Shown here: positions 32,358 through 42,300 of the stretch, piece after piece | Layout of the letters: every line of letters begins with the position of its first letter | Numbering within the stretch: the stretch's first letter is position 1 | Source: Acanthamoeba lenticulata | Taxonomy: Eukaryota > Discosea > Longamoebia > Acanthamoebidae | Assembly: GCA_002179805.1 (NCBI GenBank) | Contig: NAVB01000210.1 | Span: 1-45,014, forward strand | Length of the DNA stretch: 45,014 bases | Direction of reading: 5' to 3' | Made by a program: the position numbers and the translations under genes | The notes under the pieces: model-generated | Databases searched by the model: none | What the model was told of the DNA's origin: nothing | The model's input: only the letters and a program-made list of their open reading frames with translations

Positions 32358-33821
32358 ATGGCAGAAGGACATGGAGTGTGCGACGTGGTGGAGGACACGA
32401 CCGGCGGAGACATCGTGCTGGCCTTTGTCTACACGCTGGCTGCGGGCCTGTCGACCGTGTTCGGCGGCACCATCCCCTTCCTCTTTGACGTGCGCGAAAA
32501 GCGGTGGCTCGGCGCCGGGCTGGGCTTTGCCGCTGGCGTCATGATCTACCTCAGCTTCGTGGAGATCCTCACCAAGTCCCAGGCCTACTTCGTCTGCGTC
32601 GGCGGCGAGGAGGGCGCCGCCTGGCGCACGTCCCTCTGCTTCTTCTCGGGTAACCTTGTGCATCGTATGTCATGTTGCTTACGTCGATGCTGACGGGAAT
32701 ACACGGACCAGGCATGCTGGTTGCCGTGGGCCTTTCCTACGTCTCCCACCAGCTGGAGGACTTGCAGGAGCAGGTGTCCTCGCTCTTTGGCGGGCGGCTC
32801 GTCAAGGACCAGGAGGACATCCGCTCGTATGGCAGCATCGTCATCGACCCCGCCGAGGACGAGCTCGATGCCAGCGGCGGGCAGCGACACAAGAACGTGT
32901 TCCACGAGAGCACGTTTGTCGATGAAGTCGAGCGGGCCGATGCGCGGCGGCTCTCGTGCGCTGCTCTTCTCTTTGCTTTTCTCTTTGGTTTGCCTCGAAG
33001 CGGCCAAGCCTTGCGCTGATCTTGGTGGTGGTGGTGATGGTGGAGCACAGGAACATGGGCCTCATCACAGCGCTCGCCATCGCCGTCCACAACTTCCCAG
33101 AGGGCATGATGACCTTTGTCTCCACTCTTTCCAATCCCTCGTTTGGTACGCCATCGCGGGACCAAGATGACTCTTGGGTCTGCCCGCTCGAGCTGATTAT
33201 GATGGCGGCGGCGTCGGTTGCAGGGCTCGTGGTGACTCTGGCCATCGCCATTCACAACATTCCTGAGGGCATCTGCGTCGCCCTGCCGCTCTACTATGCC
33301 ACCGGCAGCAAGTGCGTCCTCCACGACGCACTCTCGGTCAGCACTACGTCCCCACAACCGACTAATGACCGTTGTGTTTGGCGCGCGCGGCAGGTGGCAG
33401 GGCGTGCTCTATTGCCTGATCGCCGGGATATCGATGCCCATCGGCGCCTTCATCGCATGGGGCGCAGTCGGCGGCATGCTCAGGTGCGTCAGGAGAGTGC
33501 TCTTCGTGCTTGTCCTCCGTTTTCTAGTGGCTGACATTTTGGCGTTGAAACGGCGCAACTCCAGCCCGATCGTCTACGCGATCCTCTTTGGGCTGATCGC
33601 GGGCATCATGGTTTTCATTTCCGTGCGCGAGCTTCTGCCCACCGGTGTGCTCCTTACTCTCTCCCTCTCCTTCCCTTGTGCTCGCGGCTGATTTCTTTTT
33701 CTTTTCTTTTTTTTTCTTCGTGGCAGCGCACCGATACGACAAGGACGATGGCATGGCCACCTACGCGATGCTCTTTGGCATGGCGCTCATGGCCTTTTCA
33801 CTCTTTGCTCTGGGCGAGTAG
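32358..33821 (+). CDS. ZIP-family metal transporter, ZupT/GufA type
   Basis: Seven exons (32358-32649, 32712-32955, 33051-33145, 33224-33311, 33394-33483, 33565-33644, 33727-33821) give 327 aa. Eight hydrophobic segments can be picked out. Helix 4 carries [12 protein letters not shown] and helix 5 [22 protein letters not shown], the paired metal-site motifs of ZupT-like zinc/divalent cation importers. The end ([13 protein letters not shown] ... LFALGE) also fits. A charged loop of about 75 residues between helices 3 and 4, unusually without a His cluster, is presumably cytosolic. Two introns (33146-33223, 33484-33564) are multiples of three and stop-free. The location (plasma membrane or an organelle) cannot be told. 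It is transcribed away from the ATG17-like gene across a short shared upstream region. Confidence 0.92.
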
Positions 33822-34736
33822 GCCAATACGAACTGCAATCCGAGCTTCATCTTGTTGCGCCGCTTACTGGAAGGGCAACAGCAGCGTTGAAGACTGCTGT
33901 AGGATGGGGCCTTGCACCTACAGTCACGGGCGGGAGAGTTGCCCGGCAGCAGTCGGGACAGTGCTGCGGTCGGAGGGCTGGTTCTGCCGCTGGCGCAAAG
34001 CGAGCTTGATCCTTGCCAACCTTTCAACGAGGGTAGCAGTCGTGCCGCTGGGTTGTCAGCAAGCCGGCACAACAGGACCAAGCATTGCTCGGCCATGTTG
34101 GCAAGCTGCTCGATCTGCCCACTTGGAGCAGAGACCTCTGTATGGCACCGAGAGGGACTGTTTCGCGTCAGTCAAGTAGGCCGTTGTGCTCCAGGAACGA
34201 GGCTGTACCGAGTAAAACCACCAACACGATCGCCCTGAGTGATTGTGAGAAAGTCACCTCCTTTTGCACGGCGCAGGAGGAGTCCATTAATCATCTGAAC
34301 CGCCTCCCAACGTCCGGCACTGAGTAGAGAAGCTCCTAGGCTCCACCTCGTCGCCAGTGATTCTGCAGCTGCCATCAGTCTTGACGGACACCTAATAATA
34401 AGGTGTCACCTTCTTATGATCCCACCTAGAAGCGTTGGAACCTTCACATGAGCCACATATGCTCCCGACATCGCCGCCTTCTGTTGAATGCGTAGACGTC
34501 CTCCAACACCAAATCTGGTTGTGTTCTTATTTGGGAAGAAGCCTCTGCTACGTTCGGCAGAAGATGGAAATTCCACTCAGCATATTTCAAATGCTTCTTG
34601 CTCTGGGCCGAGCCAGAGCAACACAACACATTCATAACCGGCATCCTTTCGACGAGGACTTGGCATTTCTTCAGGTACCTCTTCCCATACTGTTTGAAGT
34701 CAAGGCAAGCCGCTAACACCTGACTTATACACAACT
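33822..34736. other. Convergent intergenic region of 915 bp
   Basis: It lies between the 3' ends of the ZIP gene (+) and the barrel-protein gene (-). Reading frames here are short, lack recognisable motifs and have no intron-like continuity. No RNA gene or repeat was seen. Confidence 0.5.
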
Positions 34737-35154
34737 TTAATTCCAGTTCCAGGAGATGGGGATGTCGCCCACGCCGAGGTTGGCAAGCTTGGAGAAGGCG
34801 GCGGGACTCAGGTCAAGAGAGCCATAACCACAGCCCGGACACTCGTCTACAATCCTGACCGTGACCTGCCCATTGGGCCCGTAGACTGTGGCCGAGTGGC
34901 CGCAGTAGGCCCCACCGCTGTACTGGGCCGAGTTCTGTGCGGCAGTATCGCGCGTAAGCCTTCAATTCAAGCAGTTGATGAAGAGGAAGAGATCGTACCA
35001 GGGCAGCAACCAGTTGGTTATTGTTGTTATTCCAGCCGCAAGCTCCAAGGCCCACGTTAAACCACGTCCCGCGGCCGCTGAAGGCCATGACGGTGGTTAC
35101 CAGCAAGGCCACGCTCAGGGTGAGGGCCACAAGCGAAGTACGAAGCGACTGCAT
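34737..35154 (-). CDS. Secreted double-psi beta-barrel (RlpA/expansin-like) protein
   Basis: Two exons (35154-34999, 34934-34737) give 117 aa. A signal peptide (QSLRTSLVALTLSVALLVTT) is followed by a single compact domain: GRGTWFNVGLGACGWNN, NQLVAAL, then CGHSATVYGPNGQVTV, RIVDECPGCGYGSLDLSPAAF and IPISWNWN. This is the double-psi beta-barrel shared by RlpA, barwin and the catalytic-like domain of expansins, with the conserved VD-CPGC and LDLS motifs. Standing alone it is more like small expansin-related or cerato-platanin-type secreted proteins than full expansins, because the second carbohydrate-binding domain is absent. A role on wall polysaccharide is inferred. The start codon follows a TTTAAA 46 bp upstream and gives the signal peptide. 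Confidence 0.88.
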
Positions 35155-35467
35155 TCTCGTGCGATGGTCGGCAGAGGCAAAGAGGGTCGCTCGCAGCACT
35201 TTTAAATGTCACTGACCAATGAGAACGCCACCCCGAAACCGCAGCCGCCAATTCACCTTCAGGGCCTTGTGCCATTGGTTCGTCACACTCTTTGTGGTGG
35301 GCACGAAGAGACACGACCCAAGACGTCGTCCAACCGTTGGGCACTCGAGGGAGCGCCTCCTCTCCCCACCAATGCCCATTATATTTGGCCCCAAAAAAGA
35401 AACGAGGATTGATAAGCTTCTCTTGCTTCGTCACAACAAGCCAACAATCGCGCGGAGAGAGGGCCCT
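35155..35467. other. Promoter region of the barrel-protein gene and 3' flank of the sedolisin gene
   Basis: Apart from the TTTAAA element nothing recognisable is seen. Confidence 0.5.
35201..35206 (-). promoter_or_regulatory. TATA-like element of the barrel-protein gene
   Basis: TTTAAA (minus context ACATTTAAAAGTGC) lies 46 bp upstream of the ATG at 35154. Confidence 0.45.
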
Positions 35468-38400
35468 TTAGGCCGAGGGGTACTTGAGCACGAAGGCCTT
35501 GAGCTCGGCAAAGTTGGGCGTGCCCAGCCCGGTCGAGGCGTCCCACCTGGTTGATGAAAAAGGCCAACGCCAAGGAAAATGAGTGAGCCAAAGAGACACC
35601 ATCAGAGGTTGGGGCCCGAGACGAATGGCCGTACCCGTCGGTGGCGTGGTAACCCTCGGGACAGCAGATCGGGCTGTCGGTCAGGGCTCCGCAGCGGTTG
35701 TTGCCCCACACGGGGTCTGCAGCGCAAAATAAAAAATTTAATTAATAAAAGAAATGAAAAAACTCTAGAATAAAAAAGAGCAAAAGGCGAACCGTAGAAG
35801 GTCTGGGGGCGCTCGCGGCTGGCCTTGTAGAGGATCGGGTTGAGGAAGCCCAGCGGCGGCAGCCCGGCGAGGGCGCGAGCGTCGTTGAGGAGCGTCACCA
35901 CGCCAGCGAAGATGGGCGTGCTCCCGCTGGTGCCATCGATCGGCACAAGCGTGCCACCGAGAACGCACATCAAGTCTTTGCACGTCATGTGCGTTGTGCG
36001 TAAGCTGGCTCATCTTCTTCATCATCATCATCATGTGGAAAGAGAACGAAAGCGGGGCAGACGCACTGTGGCCGACGGCCGACACGTCGGGGTAGGCCCG
36101 CCCGCTCGGGTTCCAGACGCCGCGGGCCGGGAAGGGGATGTTGGTGTGGGCCAGGTAGGCCTCGACGGCCTGGCTCTGGTAGGTCGCGCGGCTGCTGATG
36201 TTGGAGAAGCCGCCGCCGGTGGTCCAGAAGAGGCCCTGGTCGACCGACACGACGATCTCCCCGAGCGGGTTCTGCAGGCAGTCCACGGGCGTCGACGGCA
36301 TGTAGCAAATGGGCTCCGCCACCGGCGTGATGATCGTTGACCCTGATCATCATCAAGAAGAAGGAAGACGAAGAATAGAACATGACGTGCGATGATGAGC
36401 AACACAGACGAAGTTGACGTCAACTTGACGGGCCGCAGTCACGCACCGACGGCGGTCACGTAAGGCGACTGCGAAGGCCAGTCGGCATCGAGCACGGCGC
36501 AGCTGGGCACCTCGGCTGTTCCGTGATAACGAAAACCACCAGCGAGCCCGCGGAGAACGCGATCAGTGCAACGAAAATGAAAAAATAATAAAATAAATAA
36601 GAATTGTTATTAAAAAAAAAGCCGCGAGGCCCGGTGGTGGTGAACGGACCGAGGTCGCCAGCGCCGTTGTCCGCGGCGGCGATGAGGACGGAAATGCCGC
36701 GGAGAGCGAGCTTCTTGAACTCAAAGTCGGCGCGCGCCAGGTAGCCCTTGCCCAGGTACTTGTCCACCAGCACCTCGGCCACGCCGTAGCTGATACTGTT
36801 CACCTGCGGCGCTGTGTGCGTGTCGGGTATGAGACCGGACCATCCAACTCGGTGGACCGTGTGGCGACCGTACGATTGTCGGTGTTGGCCATCTGAAGGG
36901 CCCACTCGAGGATCGGGTCGGCGCCGCCGGGCGACGGCAGGTCGATGGACCAGAAGACCGTGGGCGCGCCGGGCGCGACGCCCAGAATCCACTCGATGTC
37001 CAGCGTGGCCTCGCCGCCAGGCTGGCTCGGGTTGTTGGGTCCTGGTCACCAGCGGGCGCGCGAGAGTCAGGCCGGCTCAAGGGCTCAAGAGCACAACCAG
37101 CCGGGCTTGTGGCCAACGCACCGATGACGCTGACCGGAGTCGACGGGAGGCCGCTCAGCTGGAGGTAGAGCGCGAGGTCCGAGGGCGCGTAGTACTGCTG
37201 CTCGAATTCGACGACCGACTGGGTGGCGTTGGGGCTGCGGACCAGCGTGTGGGGCGGGATGTTGTACTGCTTCCACACGCTCTGCGGCACGATGGGCGGC
37301 GTGGCCAGCAGCGGGAAGGCGTAGCGGCCCGGCGCGCCCAGGATGTAGGAGCTCCCGGTGTCAAACACCGCAGAGAGGGTCAGGTTCATGGCGTCGTAAT
37401 ACCAGCCTTTGGTGGTGGCGGTGCACACGACGGTGGCGTTGGGGTTCATCGAGCACCGCGTCGACCTGGCCACGGCCACGGCCACGACGACCACGACCGA
37501 GGATGAATGAGGCTCGGGAGTTGTGTGGATGGGACTAGGAGATGGGTGCTTTGGGGAAGGAAGCGCATACACGCGATCGACGGACTGGCGGCCCACGGCG
37601 GGCGAGATGGAACGCAGCTCGGTCTCGAAGAAGGCGATGGTCGGCGGATGATCAGAGCACAACTACAAAAGAAGTTTGTTAACAAATAAATTGTTCATTA
37701 TAAAAGAAAAGGTGAAAAAAAAGAGGACGCACAGTCTCCGGGTTTGACGTGAATTGGCCGTTGAGGCAGACGGGCACAAAGTCGATCGAGATCTCCTCAC
37801 TACCGCGCGAGCGAGCCAGAATGTCGACGGGCGCGCCGGGGCCCGCCGCCTCCTTGACCAAGGCGAGAGACGCCACCTTGCGGTCCGCCGCGGCGGCCTT
37901 GGCGAGCGCACGACGGCCTGCGCACACAAGACAAGAGAGTGTCAGTCCCGCTGGTCTCAAACGAAACGAGAAGAGACGAGACGAGATGAAGCAAGGCAAG
38001 AGAGCTTTGCAGCAGACGAACTCATGGGCGGGAAGTCGGTGAGGCCGGTGACGAGGTCGACGTGGGCCGCGATGTGAGCCGGCAGGCTGTAGGGCCGGGC
38101 CGAGCGCACCAGCTGGCGTGCGCCTGTGTCACACAACATTTAGCCAATTGCCCTCATGAGAGCGCCGCCCGCTTGGTGGTCGACGTCATGCGTACCGTCG
38201 GCCGACACGAAGCGGCGCAGCGAGACGCCAAAGGCGGCTTCGACGCGATGAATGGGCATGGTCATGGTCACCACGTCCCGGTTGCGCGAGAGCTCTACAT
38301 ATGTTGGAGTACTTGAGTGAGTCGAGCCAACAACCAAACGACGCGATCGCGTACCAACGCTGGCGGCGCCCTGCTCGTGGGCCCATGCGAGCACGGTCTT

Positions 38401-38901
38401 GACGGCCTCAGGCTCGGGAGACACTGGTGATCACCACGTGCCGCGTGAGCCTCAATTTAAATAAACCTACTACACACGTGCGTGCAGAGCGTGGCGCCTA
38501 TACCAAGCTTGGTGATGTCGTCGGTGGAGAGATACTGGGCATAGCGCGGCGACTCGGGGTCAGACACGGACCAGAACAAGGCCTGTGTGACGGCCAAGTG
38601 AGGATTTAGAATAGTTGGACGAAAAGTTCAAATTCGCAAAAAATGAACGAAATCGAATCCAAAACGATTCATAACGTGAAGGGTTTCCCAGGAGGGCACA
38701 ACGCACATCCAAGCGGTCGAGGTTGCGCGGGGTGAGATAGAACCGCACGCGGTGAAGATCGTCGCGAGCTACTTCCGCGGCAGCAGAGATCGGCTCCCAC
38801 CCAGCGTAGGGTCCGTGGTTTGCCGCCGCCGCTGCGGCACATACTACTAGCCAAAGGCCCAGGACGAGGGCAAGCGCTGCCAGATGCTGTTGACTCTGCA
38901 T
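35468..38901 (-). CDS. Sedolisin (peptidase family S53), secreted
   Basis: Fifteen exons splice in frame to 727 aa: 38901-38707, 38582-38504, 38423-38355, 38294-38196, 38123-38022, 37917-37733, 37662-37571, 37465-37122, 37041-36874, 36811-36650, 36515-36447, 36342-36067, 35975-35793, 35716-35635, 35546-35468. A signal peptide (LAALALVLGLWLVVCAAAAA) leads into the activation propeptide (VRFYLTPRNLDRLD, SDPESPRYAQYLSTDDI). The catalytic Glu and Asp are E399 and D403 in GGEATLDIEW, the oxyanion Asp is D491 in LIAAADNGAGD, and the catalytic Ser is S630 in GTSGSTPIFAG. Calcium-site-like DPVWGNNRCG follows. Such enzymes cleave proteins at acid pH in lysosomes or outside the cell; tripeptidyl-peptidase or endopeptidase activity cannot be told apart here. 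The start gives the signal peptide. Confidence 0.95.
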
Positions 38902-39355
38902 GGCTCACACACGGCTAATAAAAAAGGAGTACGGGTATTTGGCCCGTGATATGGCAAGCTAGCACAGAGAAACTTCACTGGAGCTCCTTCTCATCCGAAA
39001 GTTCAAACTCCGATGGCGCGGCCGCTTGTGTGGTGTAACTTAGTGGCGACGCAACCGGGCTAGCACCGCCAGATAGCGTCTTCCCACTTGAGAATGGCAA
39101 ACATTGAAGCAGTTCATGCGTTGCAGTCGCCCTGCAGTGGGTCCTCACAGCGGAAGCACGTGAAACCGGCGCCAATGAGGAGGCAGAACATACGCGACTA
39201 CATGCAGAGTTGGCCAACTGTGGGCCTGCTACCACCACTCCGGTAGGCCAAGCACGCACCACTGCGCCGCGCGGTGCATTAAAGCTGAGACTCGCCAAGC
39301 TACCCATTTCTTCTATCGCCCTCCACCAACCCGTCTACATACACACCCATCTCAG
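38902..39355. other. Divergent promoter region
   Basis: These 454 bp separate the start codons of the sedolisin (-) and the receptor kinase (+). An AT-rich patch near 38917-38925 could serve the minus-strand gene. No clear TATA box, repeat or RNA gene was recognised. Confidence 0.5.
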
Positions 39356-42300
39356 ATGGCCATCAGCCCTTCCCCCGGCCATGTGGCCTTTCTCGCTGTG
39401 CTCGGCCTTCTGTTTCTACTGGCTCTGAGCACAAGGCCTGCTGATGGTGCGTGAATGGGAGCGATAGCTTGCGTCTCCCACGCATTCTTACTCACGGAAT
39501 TCTGATGCTTGTGTTTCCACAGCTGCCTTGAGCACCAAGCTCTTCGGCGACGGCACGGCGAACGCGAAAGGCCTTCTGGACGCCTGGGCGACCGCCTACA
39601 CCTACACCCGCGACGACGTAGGGTACGAGATGCAGCTCTCTCACTCCTCAAAAGCTGGATCAAAAGAGCTAACCGGTTTTCTGTGTTCAGCATATCCTTC
39701 AAAGGAACCGATACGGCCACGGCTCTCGACTCGTACACCAAGCAGCAAGTGGTGCGTGCCAACCTCAAGTTATGACAATAGCAATGAGTTAGCAACTCCG
39801 TCCGTGTGGGTAACGAACCTTTTTTTATTTGTCCACAACCAGGATTTTGTGGTCTCAGAACGGGCGTTGTCAGCGGCACAAGCGCTCGAGTATGGCGAGG
39901 TCGTTCAGTTTCCACTTTATGGGCAGGCTTTAGTGTTCACCTACAACATCGACGGCGTCAATGGCTCAGATCCCCAATTGGTGCGTAAAATTGTTAATCC
40001 GATGAAGATTTTCGACCCCAGACATTCAAATTCACCCGAATTTACGTTCTTTTGTTGTACATTTAGATCTTGGACAGGGAGACCACGGGTCTCATTTGGG
40101 CAGGAGTGATCACCATGTGGAACGATTCGCGCATCGTCGCCCTCAATCCCAAGCTCGCAGCCAAGTTGCCTGGCGTGGTCATCACGCTGGGCTACAACAA
40201 TGGCAACGCCCTCTCCTTGGGCGAGGTGATGCGAATCGCTCTGTCGCGCATCAGCCCGGTCTTTGACGCGGCGCTGAAGGCGGCCCAAGGCTCGTTTGCC
40301 CTCATGCCCCCGGCCTTGGCCAACCACTCGTTTGAAGCCGGCAACTCCCAAGCTCGCACCGTCTGGGTCAAGGTTCGTCTTTCGCAGCCGCTTCCGCACA
40401 GGCTGAGCAGCGCACTCACCCTGCACGGGACCTGGTCTCTGTGCAGAACAATCGCAACAGCTTGACCTTTGTCCGCTACACCGACTGCATCGACGCCGGC
40501 CTGCCGTGGGCCTACATGATCAACAAGGACGGCAATCAGGTCGAGCCCTCGGTGGCCAGCGTGCAGGCGGCCATGTCCAATTTCGCGAGCAACTTCAGCG
40601 CGGGCTCCCTCACGATCGACATCTCCGACGCGGCGGGCAACGACTCGTGGCCGCTGGCCTACACGACTTTCATCCTGCTCAACCGCAGCGTCACGGCCCT
40701 GGACTGTACCAACATCGAGGAGCTCATCCGCTTCGTCGCCTGGACGCAGATCAACGACGGGTCCGTTTCTCCCCACCTCAGTCCCCACTAGTGCGTGCCT
40801 GAGCTTAAGGTGGCTGTCCGCGTCATTAGGGCGTCAACGTTGGTCATCAACAGCGAGTATGTGCCGATCGACGTGAGCCTCCGCAAGAACATCCTCGACC
40901 TCTTCCTGCAGGTCGAGTGCAATGGCCAGCACGCCCTCAACGCGTCGTACCTGATCGGCGCCGGCCCGCCGCTGCCCATCTACACGGCCTGGGCCGTGGG
41001 CCAGTCGACCAGCGACGCGACGATCAAGTACTTCGAGGCCACGTCGCTCCAGGCCAAGAACCAGCTGCTCACCTTTGACGAGCAGTTTGGCGCCACGAGC
41101 AACGGCCTCGAGGCTGAGTGGCTGACCGCCATTCCTGACATTGCGCTCATGCCGGCCGTCATCTACGGAATCGTCCCGAGTACGCCCCCCTCTCATCGCC
41201 CGGGTTCGAGTCCCGACGCGATCTAATCGATTTCCTGCAACAGCCTATAACCTGCGCGAGCTGGACGGCCTCGAGCTGGTGCTCGACTTCAACACGATGG
41301 CCGGCATCCTGCTGGGCGAGATTACCATGTGGAACGACACGCGCATCAAGGCCCTCAACTCGGCCGAGACCGCGGCCGCACTGCCAAACAGCCTGATCGT
41401 GGTGGTCACGCAGCGGTCGAGCTCGGATATCACGCAGTCGGTCACCACCATGCTCAACGCCACCGTGCCTGCCTTTGCCCAGCAGGTGGGCGTGATCGAC
41501 GTGGCCAACTTTCCCGTCCAGGCCTTGAACCAGTCGCTCGAAGTCGCCAACTACACGAGCCTTGTGACGTTGACGTCAGAGACCGCGAACGCTTTCTCCT
41601 TCATGAACCTCTACGACGCCCTCCTGGTACGACGCACAGTCCTCTGCTGAGCCAACTTTAATTTTGATTTTTGATTTCATTTCAATTTATATTTTATTAT
41701 TGCAGACCTCGACGCTCGCGTACAGCAGCCTGTACAACCAAGAGGGTGTGGTGGTGACCGCCAACATGACTTCGATCGAGGCCGCACTGAATAATTATCT
41801 CGAGTCCACCGACACGCCCACCTACGGTGGCATCGTCCTCAGTACCGGTTCCCTTTCCCTCCCCCGTGCTCTGCCACCTGCACAAGCCATGCTGATACGC
41901 TTTTCGCCTTCGCTTTTCGCTTTCGCTTTCGTTCTTCCCAGGGGAGGGAGAGGGCAGCTGGCCGCTGGCGGCGTTCGGATCGTTCATTTACCGCAGCCAG
42001 ACGATGGAGGACTGCACCAAGGCCGCCGCCCTGGCGAGCTTCTTCTACTACACGCAGACCGCCACCGAGGCCAAGCAGTCGGCCGACCGCCAGGGCTTCC
42101 TCCTGGCCTCGGCCGACCCGGAGCTGCGGCGCAACATCCTCAACCAGCTCAAGGCCTTCACCTGCAACGGCGTGACCGTGAGCAGCGTCGCCAACTGCAT
42201 CAACGACGGCCAGCTCTGCTCCGACGCGGGCACCTGCGCCGACAACCTGTGCGTGTGCAACAGCGGCCGCACGGGCCAGTACTGCCAGTCCTTTGCCTCG

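Noticed and set aside
33822..34736. Several 60-170-codon frames between the ZIP and barrel-protein genes
   Set aside because: They show no third-position bias, no domain and no plausible splice continuation; they look like chance frames in 3' flanking DNA.
38975..39307. 110-codon minus-strand frame in the divergent promoter region
   Set aside because: It has no homology-like motif, no intron structure and weak codon bias, and it sits where promoters are expected.
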